From Sphingomonas sp. FARSPH (lineage in GTDB: Bacteria; Pseudomonadota; Alphaproteobacteria; Sphingomonadales; Sphingomonadaceae), in assembly GCF_003355005.1 (NCBI RefSeq), contig NZ_CP029986.1, positions 124,001-188,000 of the forward strand: a DNA stretch of 64,000 nucleotides. Direction: 5' to 3'. Below are positions 23,939 to 32,224 of the stretch, piece after piece. Position 1 is the stretch's first letter; every line of letters begins with the position of its first letter. The notes beneath the pieces are model-generated. The model was not told where the DNA came from. It saw only the letters and a list, made by a program, of their open reading frames with translations, and ran no database searches. A program made the position numbers and the translations under genes.

Positions 23939-24375
23939 GCGGCCGCATCCGCCTTCTGCTTGGCATTGTCGCGTGCTTCATCGCCGCGATCATCGGTGTG
24001 TTCGTGGGGCGGGCGCTACTTCCGCCACGTGCCCAGCCCGGCTCGGAGCTGCACGACGTGCTGCATCATAAGCTGGCGCTGGACGCCAACCAGGAAGCGC
24101 GACTTGAAGTGCTGGAGCAGCGTTTCGCCGTGCAGCGGCGCGCATTCGAGCTGGAATTGCGGGCGAACAATGCCCGGCTCGCTGAAGCGATCGAGGCCGA
24201 GCATGGCAACGGGCCGCGCGTCGCCGCAGCGGTCGACCAGAGCCACGCCGTCATGGGCGAGCTCCAGAAAGCGACGCTGGCGCACATCTTCGCCATGCGC
24301 CAGCTCTTGCGGCCCAATCAGACCGGCCAGTTCGATCAGGCCGTGGTGAAGGCGCTCACCGACGACGCACGTTGA
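23935..24375 (+). CDS. Periplasmic heavy-metal sensor (CnrX/ZraP/Spy-like)
   Basis: 146 residues: an N-terminal membrane anchor ('LLLGIVACFIAAIIGVFVG', ~6-24), then an all-helical periplasmic domain. It contains 'LHDVLHHKLALDANQEARLE', 'RRAFELELRANNARL' and 'MRQLLRPNQTGQFD', the paired-helix pattern of CnrX-type sensors. H-x3-HH near the anchor, Glu residues and the MGELQKATLAHIFAM segment are candidate metal ligands. It should detect metal outside the inner membrane and pull the anti-sigma factor off the sigma factor. The copper genes around it make copper the likely signal. Confidence 0.7.
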   Translation: MSGRIRLLLGIVACFIAAIIGVFVGRALLPPRAQPGSELHDVLHHKLALDANQEARLEVLEQRFAVQRRAFELELRANNARLAEAIEAEHGNGPRVAAAVDQSHAVMGELQKATLAHIFAMRQLLRPNQTGQFDQAVVKALTDDAR

Positions 24376-24385
24376 GGTTCGGCGC

Positions 24386-24955
24386 GTGAGCCTCGACTGG
24401 ACCACGCTTACGGACGGCGAGCTGGCGACCCTCAGCATCGCCGGGCGCGAAGCCGCCTTCGCCGAGATCATGCGCCGCCATCGGCAGTCAATCTTCCGCA
24501 TGGTGCGCGCGTGCGTCGGCGAGGCCGACGAGGCGCTGGACCTTCTGCAGGAGACCTTCGTCGCGGCGCATCAGGCCCTGCCCCGCTACGACGGCGATCG
24601 ATCGATGCGCGCGTGGCTATCGACGATCGCGATCAACAAGTGCCGCGATTGGGGGCGCAAGCGCACCGTGCGGCGCTTTCTGGCGTTCGCCGCACCGATC
24701 GGCCCGGAAGCCGAAGCCATTGCAGACGACCAGGTGGCGATCGACGACGCGACGGGCGACCGACAGGAACTCGACCGCGTGACGCGCGCCATTGCGGGCT
24801 TGCCGACCGCATTGAAGGAATCCTTGGTGCTGCGCACGATCGAGGGGTTGAGCCAGGCTGAAACCGCGGCAGTGTTGTCGATCAGCGAAAAGGCGGTAGA
24901 AACCCGCCTCTATCGCGCGCGATCGAAGTTGCTGGAGCGATTGGGCGGGCGCTGA
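24386..24955 (+). CDS. ECF sigma factor (CnrH/RpoE-like)
   Basis: 189 residues starting at GTG 24386. Region 2 spans ~18-90 ('AFAEIMRRHRQSIFRMVRAC', 'DEALDLLQETFVAAHQAL', 'RAWLSTIAINKCRDWGRKR') and region 4 ~130-185 ('LPTALKESLVLRTIEGLSQA', 'KAVETRLYRARSKLLERL'). No region 3, as expected for ECF sigmas. It is the last gene of the anti-sigma/sensor/sigma cassette. Six GGG(A/G)T-N14-CGTA sites in the surrounding copper island, including one before its own cassette, are its likely targets. Confidence 0.9.
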   Translation: MSLDWTTLTDGELATLSIAGREAAFAEIMRRHRQSIFRMVRACVGEADEALDLLQETFVAAHQALPRYDGDRSMRAWLSTIAINKCRDWGRKRTVRRFLAFAAPIGPEAEAIADDQVAIDDATGDRQELDRVTRAIAGLPTALKESLVLRTIEGLSQAETAAVLSISEKAVETRLYRARSKLLERLGGR

Positions 24956-24979
24956 GGGATAGCGCCCTGAGCTGCGTAT
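24956..24979 (+). promoter_or_regulatory. Putative ECF-sigma promoter of the copA-copB operon
   Basis: GGGAT (24956-24960), 14 bp, CGTAT (24975-24979), then CTAGAG. It starts at the sigma gene's stop region and lies 43 bp before the copA ATG. Confidence 0.65.
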
Positions 24980-25022
24980 CAAGGCTAGAGGGACACTCCC
25001 GTTCGAGAGCCTTGAGGACCGT

Positions 25023-27056
25023 ATGAGCCGCACTATCGATCGCCGCCAGATGCTTCGCGGCGCCGCCCTTGCTGGCGGTGGCATGGCGCTGACCGCCTAT
25101 ATGCCCGCGTGGGCGCAGCCTGTCTCGGGCGGGATCGTCAAACCGCTGCCGACCGTCTCGGGCACTGACATCGCGCTGACGATCGACAGTTTCAGACTTC
25201 CCGTCGACGGCAAGTCGACGCCCGCAATCGGCGTCAACGGCACGGTGCCGGCCCCTCTCATTCGCTTGAAGGAGGGGCAAAAGGTCCGCCTCTCCGTCAC
25301 CAACAATCTCGACGAGGACAGTTCGATCCACTGGCATGGGCTGCTCGTGCCGTTCGCGATGGACGGCGTGCCCGGCATCAGCTTCCCCGGCATCAAGGCG
25401 CGCTCGACCTTCATCTACGAGTTCCCGATCATCCAGTCGGGCACCTACTGGTATCACAGCCATTCCGGCGAGCAGGAGCAGGGCGGACTTTACGGGCCGA
25501 TCGTGATCGACCCGGCCGGTGCCGATCCGATCGCGTTCGACCGCGAGCATGTGATCGTGCTGTCCGACCACAGCCAGATGACCGGCGAGCAGATTTTCCG
25601 GAAGCTGAAGCAGATGGGCGGCGCCTATTTCAACTATCAGCGGCCGACCCTCGCGGGCTTGCTCGCGGGTCGGGAAATGCCGCTCAAGGACCGGATCGAG
25701 TGGGGAAAGATGCGAATGGACCCCGCCGACATCGCCGACGTCACCGGCTCGACCTATACCTTCCTGGTCAACGGCTACGGGCCGTATGACAACTGGACGG
25801 GGCTGTTCAAGCCGGGCGAGCGGGTCCGCTTGCGGATCATCAACGCCGCGGCGCAGACCAACTTCAACGTCCGCATCCCCGACCTGCCGATGACCGTCGT
25901 GCAGGCCGATGGGCAGAATGTCCGTCCGGTGAAGATCGACGAGTTCCAGATCGGCGTTGCCGAGACGTTCGACGTGATCGTGACGCCCGAGGACCGGGCC
26001 TACAGCTTCGTCTCCGAGGCTATCGATCGCTCCGGCATGGGCCGGGCGACGCTCGCCCCGCGTGAGGGGATGGTCGCCCCGGTCCCGCCGCTTCGTCCGC
26101 GCACGCTGCTGACCATGACCGATATGGGCATGGACATGGGGAGCATGGGCGGGATGCAGGGCATGTCCGGCATGAAGGACGAGAGCCCGGTCGCCACGCG
26201 CGGGCCGGACCCCACCTTGATGCAGAACGCCTCGCGCAATCTTTGGAAGCTGACGGGCTGGAAGGGGCCGACCGATCACGGGACGGTCGCGGCAGGCGCA
26301 GCGATGGCGGGCATGTCCGGCATGTCCGGCATGGACCACAGCCAGATGGGCGGCGCTGTAATGCCCGGGATGGACCATAGCCAAATGGCAGCGGGCGGTG
26401 CTGGCATGGCCGGCATGGACCATAGTGCCATGTCGGGCGGATCGGGCCAGGCTGGCGGCATGGCCGGGATGGACCACGGGTCGGGTGGCGGCATGAACAT
26501 GAACATGCGCGACCCGAAGAATGCGCCGGGCGTGAAGATGGGGCCGGGCGTGCAGACCATCTCCCCGATGCCGAAGGACCGTAGCGGTGAACCGCCCCAG
26601 GGTCTGGAGGGCCTGGATCACCGCGTCCTCACCTATCGCGACCTCGTTTCGCTCGCGCCCAACCCCGACGTGCGCGCGCCGTCGCGTCAGTTCGAGATCC
26701 ATCTGACCGGTAACATGGAGCGCTACATGTGGGGCTTCGACGGGCAGAAGCTGAGCGATCCCGCCGACCCCATCCCGTTCCGCAAAGGCGAGCGGGCGCG
26801 GGTGACGTTGGTCAACGATACGATGATGCCGCACCCCATCCATCTCCACGGCCATTTCTTCGAGCTGGTGACGGGGCACGGCAATCATGCGCCGCGCAAG
26901 CACACCGTCAACGTGCCGCCTGGAGGCAAGATGACCTTTGATCTGACCGCCGATGCACCCGGCGATTGGGCGTTCCACTGTCACAATCTCTACCACATGA
27001 CCGCAGGCATGATGCGCGTCGTCACCGTTCGCCCGTTCGCGGGAGAGGCGGCATGA
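25023..27056 (+). CDS. copA: Periplasmic multicopper oxidase CopA (copper resistance)
   Basis: 677 residues. A Tat signal ('IDRRQMLRGAALAGGGMALT') leads to three cupredoxin domains. Copper-site motifs are 'SIHWHGLLVPFAMDGVPG' (type 2/3), 'GTYWYHSHSGEQEQGG' (type 3), 'PHPIHLHGHFFE' and 'WAFHCHNLYHMTAGMM' (type 1/3 near the C-terminus). Between domains 2 and 3 lies a Met-rich insert (~360-490) with repeated MxGM and MDHSxM units, typical of CopA/PcoA, which binds Cu(I). It oxidises Cu(I) in the periplasm. The stop overlaps copB by 4 bp. Confidence 0.95.
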   Translation: MSRTIDRRQMLRGAALAGGGMALTAYMPAWAQPVSGGIVKPLPTVSGTDIALTIDSFRLPVDGKSTPAIGVNGTVPAPLIRLKEGQKVRLSVTNNLDEDSSIHWHGLLVPFAMDGVPGISFPGIKARSTFIYEFPIIQSGTYWYHSHSGEQEQGGLYGPIVIDPAGADPIAFDREHVIVLSDHSQMTGEQIFRKLKQMGGAYFNYQRPTLAGLLAGREMPLKDRIEWGKMRMDPADIADVTGSTYTFLVNGYGPYDNWTGLFKPGERVRLRIINAAAQTNFNVRIPDLPMTVVQADGQNVRPVKIDEFQIGVAETFDVIVTPEDRAYSFVSEAIDRSGMGRATLAPREGMVAPVPPLRPRTLLTMTDMGMDMGSMGGMQGMSGMKDESPVATRGPDPTLMQNASRNLWKLTGWKGPTDHGTVAAGAAMAGMSGMSGMDHSQMGGAVMPGMDHSQMAAGGAGMAGMDHSAMSGGSGQAGGMAGMDHGSGGGMNMNMRDPKNAPGVKMGPGVQTISPMPKDRSGEPPQGLEGLDHRVLTYRDLVSLAPNPDVRAPSRQFEIHLTGNMERYMWGFDGQKLSDPADPIPFRKGERARVTLVNDTMMPHPIHLHGHFFELVTGHGNHAPRKHTVNVPPGGKMTFDLTADAPGDWAFHCHNLYHMTAGMMRVVTVRPFAGEAA

Positions 27057-28345
27057 ACCGGCTGACCGCGGCGCTCGCCGCCACCACCATGCTCGGCATC
27101 GCCGGTCCTGTCGCCGCTCAGTCGATGCAGGGCATGGATCATTCGGCAATGCCGGGCATGACCATGCCGATGCCTGCGAAAAAGAAGCCGGTGGTGAAGC
27201 CCACGGCCAAAGGCAAGCCGGCCAAGACTAGGTCAGCTCCTGCGAGGCGACCATCAGCTTCGACGACGAAACGCCGCGCCGCGCCAACGGCCGGCATGAA
27301 TGGTATGGATCACGGGACCATGCCGGGCATGGATCACTCGTCTATGCCCGGCATGGACCATGCGGCTCCGCAGGGCTCACAGCAGGGCATGGAAGCCATG
27401 CCGGGGATGCAGATGCCCGGAAACGGCCAAACGGTCCCTCAGGGCTCCCAGCAGCCGATGCAGGGCATGGACCATTCGGCGATGCCGGGGATGACCATGC
27501 CAGCCGACCAGCACAGCGGCCACGACATGCAGGGCATGTCGGGAATGGCCGGAATGCCAGGCATGGCGGCCGATGGGGTGCAGCAGACTGGCACCGCGCT
27601 TCCCGCAGGAAACGCCCCCGCCCCGCCCCTGCCGACCGACCATGCGGCCGACAGCGTTTACGGCGCGGACGCGATGGCGATGGGTCGCCATCACCTTCAG
27701 CAGCATCACGGCGGTCAAAACTTCAGCCAGGTGCTATTGAACCTCGCTGAGTATCAATTCCGCAACGGTCGTGACGGCTATCGCTGGGATGGCGAGGCGT
27801 GGTTCGGGGGTGACATCAACCGCCTCTTCATCAAGTCTGAGGGCGAGGGAGCCTTCCGCGAGGGCATCGAGAGCGCCGAGGTGCAGGCGCTCTATAGCCG
27901 GACCATTGGCCCTTATTTCAATCTACAAGCGGGTGTCCGCCAGGATTTGGGGCCGTCCCCGAAACGCACCTATGCGACCGTCGGGCTGGAGGGGCTGGCA
28001 CCGGGCTTCTTCGAGCTAGAGGGCGCGGTATTCCTGTCCAACAAGGGCGACCTGCTAGGGCGGCTTGAGGGCTATTACGACCAGCGCATCACCCAGCGGC
28101 TGATCCTGCAACCGCGCGCCGAGCTCAATTTCGCTGCGCAGGACGTGCCGGAAAACCGGATCGGATCGGGCCTATCCAACGCCGAGCTTGGATTGCGGCT
28201 GCGTTATGAGATCCGGCGCGAGTTCGCCCCCTATGTCGGCGTGTCATGGGATCGCCGCTTCGGCGACACCGCCCGCTACGCGCGCGCCGATGGGGATCGC
28301 GCAACGTCCAAGAGCATCGTCGCCGGCGTTCGTGTCTGGTTCTGA
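27053..28345 (+). CDS. copB: Outer membrane copper resistance protein CopB
   Basis: 430 residues starting at ATG 27053 in ATGA with the copA stop. A signal peptide (1-22) is followed by a Met/His-rich segment (~23-190) with many MDHSAMPGM-type repeats that bind copper. The C-terminal PcoB/CopB beta-barrel (~205-430) includes 'RDGYRWDGEAWFGGDIN', 'VQALYSRTIGPYFNLQAGVR' and the final 'VAGVRVWF' beta strand of outer membrane proteins. It is translated with copA and is the outer membrane component of the system. Confidence 0.93.
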   Translation: MNRLTAALAATTMLGIAGPVAAQSMQGMDHSAMPGMTMPMPAKKKPVVKPTAKGKPAKTRSAPARRPSASTTKRRAAPTAGMNGMDHGTMPGMDHSSMPGMDHAAPQGSQQGMEAMPGMQMPGNGQTVPQGSQQPMQGMDHSAMPGMTMPADQHSGHDMQGMSGMAGMPGMAADGVQQTGTALPAGNAPAPPLPTDHAADSVYGADAMAMGRHHLQQHHGGQNFSQVLLNLAEYQFRNGRDGYRWDGEAWFGGDINRLFIKSEGEGAFREGIESAEVQALYSRTIGPYFNLQAGVRQDLGPSPKRTYATVGLEGLAPGFFELEGAVFLSNKGDLLGRLEGYYDQRITQRLILQPRAELNFAAQDVPENRIGSGLSNAELGLRLRYEIRREFAPYVGVSWDRRFGDTARYARADGDRATSKSIVAGVRVWF

Positions 28346-28360
28346 TCGATGGAGGAACAG

Positions 28361-28945
28361 ATGGCTCAAGACGGCAGGCGCTCGATAAGGCAGCACTTCC
28401 CGAGCCTGCCGTTCGTAGGCGCCCTGGCGATCGTCCTGGCGCTGGGCGCAGCCGCGTTTATCTACCTTGGCGTGTATAACATCGCGGCCGACGAACCGCA
28501 CACGCCGGCGGTCTATTCAATGCTCGAACGCCTGCGCGATCGGTCGATTGAGGCACGCGCGCGCGGCATAACACCCCCGGCCGATCTGGCATCGGCGCAG
28601 CGCGTGTCAGTCGGCGCGGGCCTTTACGGAGAAATGTGTTCCGGTTGCCATCTCGGCCCCGGCGTCGAGAAATCCGAGATGAGCCAGGGCCTCTATCCAC
28701 AGGCGCCGGAACTCGCGCGCGCTCAAGATCTCACCCCCGCCCAGCAATTCTGGATCATCAAGCACGGGGTGAAGCTCAGCGCCATGCCGGCATGGGGCAA
28801 GACGCATCCCGACCCCCTAATTTGGAATATGGTCGCGTTCGTCCGCAAGCTCCCCGGCATGACGCCCGAACAGTATAAGGCACTGGTCGCGAGCGCCCCG
28901 GCCGATCACGACGAGATGATGAAGGACATGCCGGGTATGAAGTGA
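28361..28945 (+). CDS. Membrane-anchored c-type cytochrome
   Basis: 194 residues from ATG 28361 (GGAGG 6 bp upstream; an ATG at 28349 is in frame but lacks a site). A signal anchor (~18-40) is followed by one heme motif CSGCH (93-97) and a likely Met ligand in 'LSAMPAWGKTHPDPLIW'. The C-terminal end is 'MMKDMPGMK', Met-rich like its neighbours. It lies 15 bp after copB, so it probably takes electrons from or gives them to the copper oxidase chain. The electron partner is not evident. Confidence 0.82.
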   Translation: MAQDGRRSIRQHFPSLPFVGALAIVLALGAAAFIYLGVYNIAADEPHTPAVYSMLERLRDRSIEARARGITPPADLASAQRVSVGAGLYGEMCSGCHLGPGVEKSEMSQGLYPQAPELARAQDLTPAQQFWIIKHGVKLSAMPAWGKTHPDPLIWNMVAFVRKLPGMTPEQYKALVASAPADHDEMMKDMPGMK

Positions 28946-28970
28946 CCCCGGCGACGAGGTTGAGGGAGGA

Positions 28971-29708
28971 GTGGTTCTGAAAAGCGCGAAACTGAGGCTG
29001 CATCTACTCGCGAGCCGCACGCACAAATGGCTCGCGATCATCATCGGCGCGCAGCTCCTGCTATGGTTCGCAAGCGGCGCCCTGATGAGCTTCCTGCCGA
29101 TCGATCGGGTGCATGGCGATCACCTCGTTGACCGCAAAGCCGCGGCGCCCCTTCCCCGCGGCAGCACGTTCGCCCCACCATCGGCGATCGTAGGCGCAGC
29201 AGATGCGCCCATCGAGGCCATCACCTATCGCATGTGGCTTGGCCGCCCGGTCGCCGAGGTCGCGACAGCCAAGGGAACGCGCCTGTTCGACGCCGCGACG
29301 GGCCAAGCGCTGCCAGCACCAACGGCTCGTGAGGCCGAGGAGATCGCGCGTTTGGCATGGCGTGGCGGTGCTCGACCAGCGGCGAAGGTAGAGCGGATCG
29401 AGCGCGCCAGCCCCGAATATCGCGGCACGCTCCCCGCCTGGCGCGTCGCGTTCGCCGACCTCGATTCCACCCGCGTCTTTGTCGCGGCGGACACCGGTCG
29501 GATCTCGGCTGTCCGAACCGGCACTTGGCGGCTCTACGACTTCTTCTGGGGCCTTCACATCATGGATTGGACGAATCACGAGAACTTCAACACGCCCTGG
29601 CTGCTCGCCTTCGCGATCGGTGGGCTTGCGCTTTGGTTAGGGGGGGCAGTGCTTCTCTACATGCGATGGCCCAAAACGCGGCGTCGCAACATCGTGATCG
29701 AGGCATAA
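28971..29708 (+). CDS. PepSY-associated membrane protein
   Basis: 245 residues with an N-terminal helix (~18-40, 'HKWLAIIIGAQLLLWFASGA'), a periplasmic domain (~45-195) containing two PepSY-like stretches, and a C-terminal helix (~212-235). 'HIMDWTNHENFNTPW' is typical of PepSY-TM proteins. The start is uncertain: GTG 28971 directly abuts GGGAGGA, too close for normal initiation, and CTG 28977 has better spacing. PepSY proteins are often linked to metal or heme reduction at the membrane. It is the last gene of the copA-copB-cytochrome run, with 133 bp to the DUF305 gene. Confidence 0.7.
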   Translation: MVLKSAKLRLHLLASRTHKWLAIIIGAQLLLWFASGALMSFLPIDRVHGDHLVDRKAAAPLPRGSTFAPPSAIVGAADAPIEAITYRMWLGRPVAEVATAKGTRLFDAATGQALPAPTAREAEEIARLAWRGGARPAAKVERIERASPEYRGTLPAWRVAFADLDSTRVFVAADTGRISAVRTGTWRLYDFFWGLHIMDWTNHENFNTPWLLAFAIGGLALWLGGAVLLYMRWPKTRRRNIVIEA

Positions 29709-29790
29709 TATACGCGGCTCAGGAGCGTAGCCCTCGGAAATAAAGTCCTGTTTCCTGACAATTTCTCGCGCGTTCTAGCACCCCGGGTGA

Positions 29791-29814
29791 GGGATAGCCG
29801 CCTCGCACGCGTAG
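29791..29814 (+). promoter_or_regulatory. Putative ECF-sigma promoter of the DUF305 gene
   Basis: GGGAT (29791-29795), 14 bp, CGTAG (29810-29814). It lies 27 bp before the ATG. Confidence 0.6.
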
Positions 29815-29841
29815 AAGTCTTAGAACCCAGGGAGATCAATA

Positions 29842-30234
29842 ATGCGCTTCGCACCAACATTCGCAGCTTTGGCGCTGCTCGCCACGCCCGCCCTCGCGCA
29901 GCAGAGCGGCGGAATGCAGGGCATGAACCACGGTCAGATGGCCGGCATGAACCACGACGACATGGCGGGCATGATGGCCGGCAATCCCTACGGCCAGGCC
30001 GAGATGGACATGCATCAGAAGATGATGGCGGCCAAGCAGGGCGACGCGGCCGAAATGTGGACGCGCAAGATGATCGAGCATCACCGAGGCGCCATCGCCA
30101 TGTCGCGCGTTGCGGTGCGTGACGCGCGCGACGCCGAGACCAAGCGCATGGCGCAGATGACGATCACGAAACAGGAAAAGGATATTGCCGAGCTGCAGGC
30201 GTGGCTCAGCAAGCACGGCAAGCGCCCGCAATAA
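29842..30234 (+). CDS. DUF305 periplasmic copper-binding protein (CopM-like)
   Basis: 130 residues with a signal peptide (1-19, ALAQ). A Met/His-rich segment ('GMQGMNHGQMAGMNHDDM') precedes a helical DUF305 domain with 'MIEHHRGAIAMSRVAVRDA' (~77-95) and 'IAELQAWLSKHG'. DUF305 proteins form helical bundles whose His/Met residues bind Cu or Ag in the periplasm. It is a single-gene unit with its own ECF-type promoter and a strong terminator. Confidence 0.88.
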   Translation: MRFAPTFAALALLATPALAQQSGGMQGMNHGQMAGMNHDDMAGMMAGNPYGQAEMDMHQKMMAAKQGDAAEMWTRKMIEHHRGAIAMSRVAVRDARDAETKRMAQMTITKQEKDIAELQAWLSKHGKRPQ

Positions 30235-30244
30235 GGGAGCGCTG

Positions 30245-30284
30245 CCCCGCCCTGTCGATCCCCCTACCCCCCGGCAGGGCGGGG
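30245..30284 (+). terminator. Rho-independent terminator of the DUF305 gene
   Basis: A perfect 10-bp stem CCCCGCCCTG / CAGGGCGGGG followed by ATTTCCTTTTA. The IS5-family element starts 12 bp beyond, in the T-rich tail. Confidence 0.85.
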
Positions 30285-30295
30285 ATTTCCTTTTA

Positions 30296-31209
30296 GAGCC
30301 CGACTCATAATTCGAGTTTTGCGATACGGCGTGTCATGCGCCTGATGGAAGCGATGATGAGCCAGGCTTCGGCGGAGGCGACGGACGCCTCCCAATCTTT
30401 GGCGAGACGCCGACATCGGTTGAGCCATGCGATGGTGCGCTCGACGACCCAGCGCCGGGGCAGGACGACGAAGCGGTGGGCATCGGAACGCCGGACGATC
30501 TCGATGGCGAGGTGGTCGATATGCGCGATAGCGGCGGCCAGTTTCTGCCCGGCATAGCCGCCATCGGCGAAGAAACGGCTCAGGGACGGATAGGCGTCGC
30601 GACAGCGTTCGATGAGGTCCGGTGCGCCGTCGCGGTCCTGGATGTCAGCGGAGAGCACCAGTCCGTCGAGGAGGTTGCCGGCCGTGTCGGTCGCGATATG
30701 GCGCTTGCGGCCCTTGATCTTCTTGCCGGCATCATAGCCGCGCGGCCCACCCGCTTCGGTGGTCTTGACCGACTGGCTGTCGATGATGCCCGCAGTCGGT
30801 TCTGCCTCGCGCCCTTCGGCAATCCGTACTCCGGCTACCAGCACCGCGTTGATCGCATCGAGCAGGCCGCTGTCGCGCATCCGGTAGAAATGGTACTGCA
30901 CGGTCGTGAACGGGGGAAAGTCCCGGGGCAGTTGCGCCCACTGGCATCCCGTCGCGGCAAGGTACTGGATCGCGTTCCACAGATCCCGTGCCCGGTGCAG
31001 GCGCGGGCGGCCCACCTTCGTCGTTCGAGCCAGCAGCGGCGCAATGATCGCCCATTCCGCATCGGTGCAGTCGCTTGTGTAACGCAGCCTACTTCTGTCA
31101 TGCTCGCGACGAGCGGTTTCGGTCCAGCCCATGTGCTCTCCAAGGTCTTCGCAAAACCCGGTGAATCACAACTGACTGAAATCGCTCAACCTAATTTTCG
31201 GTCGGGTTC
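30296..31209. mobile_element. IS5-family insertion sequence (IS1031/IS427-like)
   Basis: A 914-bp element. Its ends are imperfect inverted repeats: GAGCCCGACTCATAATT on the left and GAACCCGACCGAAAATT on the right (read inward). It is flanked by TTA on both sides (30293-30295 and 31210-31212), a 3-bp TNA duplication usual for this group. It carries one intact transposase and sits between the DUF305 terminator and the DUF411 gene. Confidence 0.88.
30305..31132 (-). CDS. IS5-family transposase
   Basis: 275 residues. The N-terminal DUF4096-type domain reads 'LRYTSDCTDAEWAIIAPLLA', and the DDE domain has 'GIIDSQSVKTTEAGG' (first Asp), 'FFADGGYAGQKLAAA' (second Asp) and 'RRWVVERTIAWLNRCRRL' (Glu). 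It is read as one unbroken frame, whereas many relatives need a frameshift. Confidence 0.95.
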   Translation of the reverse strand: MGWTETARREHDRSRLRYTSDCTDAEWAIIAPLLARTTKVGRPRLHRARDLWNAIQYLAATGCQWAQLPRDFPPFTTVQYHFYRMRDSGLLDAINAVLVAGVRIAEGREAEPTAGIIDSQSVKTTEAGGPRGYDAGKKIKGRKRHIATDTAGNLLDGLVLSADIQDRDGAPDLIERCRDAYPSLSRFFADGGYAGQKLAAAIAHIDHLAIEIVRRSDAHRFVVLPRRWVVERTIAWLNRCRRLAKDWEASVASAEAWLIIASIRRMTRRIAKLEL

Positions 31210-31219
31210 TTAGGAGCTG

Positions 31220-31672
31220 ATGATGAAGAATGGTGTTCGTGGCGCCGTCGCCGCCTTGCTAATGACCATCCCAGCGGTCGCATCGGCCGCGGCCGACATC
31301 GCCATGCACCGCGATCCGGGTTGCGGCTGTTGCGAGAAATGGGCGGCGCAGGTGCGTCAGCAGTTCGGCCGCAAGGTCCAGATCATCGACGATGATCGCC
31401 GTGAGGTGCTGCAGCGTAAGATCGGCCTGCCCGCTGACCTCGCGTCCTGCCATACCGCGATCATCGACGGCATGGCGTTTGAGGGACATGTCCCGATCGC
31501 GGACATGAAGCGCGCGCTGGCCCAGCATCCTAAAGGCGTGCGCGGCTTGGCCGTGGCCGGAATGCCGATGGGCTCACCGGGCATGGAGGTGCCCGGCATG
31601 AGAACCCAGCCCTATGACGTCATTGCGTTCGGTGCCGCTGGCCGGCGTGTCTTTGCTAGCCACGGCGCCTAA
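31220..31672 (+). CDS. DUF411 periplasmic metal-binding protein
   Basis: 150 residues with a signal peptide (~1-24). The DUF411 motif is 'AMHRDPGCGCCEKWAAQVR' (~28-46), with a CGCC cluster in a thioredoxin-like fold, then 'LASCHTAIIDGMAFEGHVP'. A Met-rich segment ('GMPMGSPGMEVPGM') follows. DUF411 proteins are common in copper and silver clusters and probably bind Cu(I). The IS5-family element ends 11 bp upstream, so any native promoter has been separated from the gene. Confidence 0.88.
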   Translation: MMKNGVRGAVAALLMTIPAVASAAADIAMHRDPGCGCCEKWAAQVRQQFGRKVQIIDDDRREVLQRKIGLPADLASCHTAIIDGMAFEGHVPIADMKRALAQHPKGVRGLAVAGMPMGSPGMEVPGMRTQPYDVIAFGAAGRRVFASHGA

Positions 31673-31785
31673 ACGACAGGTTGTCTTGTGAGCGGCAAAT
31701 CTTCCCCGGCGCTTCATGCCGGCACTACGGCACCCGGCAAACCACCCGTATTGACCTCGGCGTTGACAATTGGGATAGTATCCGG

Positions 31786-32142
31786 GTGTTGAAAGCTCGT
31801 CTTTCTCTCTTGCTTCTTGTTGGAGCGTTGCTTGGCCTTTTGGGCCAAGGAATTGCGTATGCGGCCGGCCCATCGCTCTCACCCAAGATGGCGATGAGCC
31901 ATGTCACCCCATCCCGCATGGATTGCGCGGGTATGGCGACCCCGGATCCGTCATCGGAACACCCATGCAAAGGACTGACGCTGGCGTGTATCGCCCAAAT
32001 GGGATGCGTTGTTCCCATGACGTTTGAGGAGCCGGCAAGAGTGCTGAAGCGCTCGATCGCATCTCAAATCGTTATCTGGCCTGCCAGCCGGGCACTTGCC
32101 GGCCTCAACGTCGCTCCCGAGCCCGAACCGCCTACCGTTTGA
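31786..32142 (+). CDS. Small secreted or membrane protein, unknown function
   Basis: 118 residues if read from GTG 31786 (TTG 31789 is adjacent; a longer frame opens at 31681 but lacks a signal-like start). An N-terminal hydrophobic segment ('ARLSLLLLVGALLGLLGQGI') is followed by a Met-containing region and 'HPCKGLTLACIAQMGCVVPM', with paired Cys separated by a short hydrophobic stretch. I do not recognise a named family. The position between DUF411 and the cus operon suggests a copper or silver role. No clear ribosome-binding site is visible. Confidence 0.6.
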   Translation: MLKARLSLLLLVGALLGLLGQGIAYAAGPSLSPKMAMSHVTPSRMDCAGMATPDPSSEHPCKGLTLACIAQMGCVVPMTFEEPARVLKRSIASQIVIWPASRALAGLNVAPEPEPPTV

Positions 32143-32224
32143 TCGAGTCAAGCCGTGTCAGGCTGCAGCCGTTCGCCGGTTGCGGCTCTGCCGATTTTAA
32201 ATCTCGATCAAATTGGAAAGTGAC

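Noticed and set aside
24882..27149. A 755-codon open frame antisense to the multicopper oxidase gene
   Set aside because: It is a GC-rich shadow of copA: His- and Arg-rich, no domain, and the sense frame has clear copper-site motifs and a Tat signal.
31763..31785. TTGACA upstream of the small secreted gene as a sigma-70 -35
   Set aside because: The nearest -10-like TATCCG is only 10 bp away and nothing suitable occurs at 16-18 bp.
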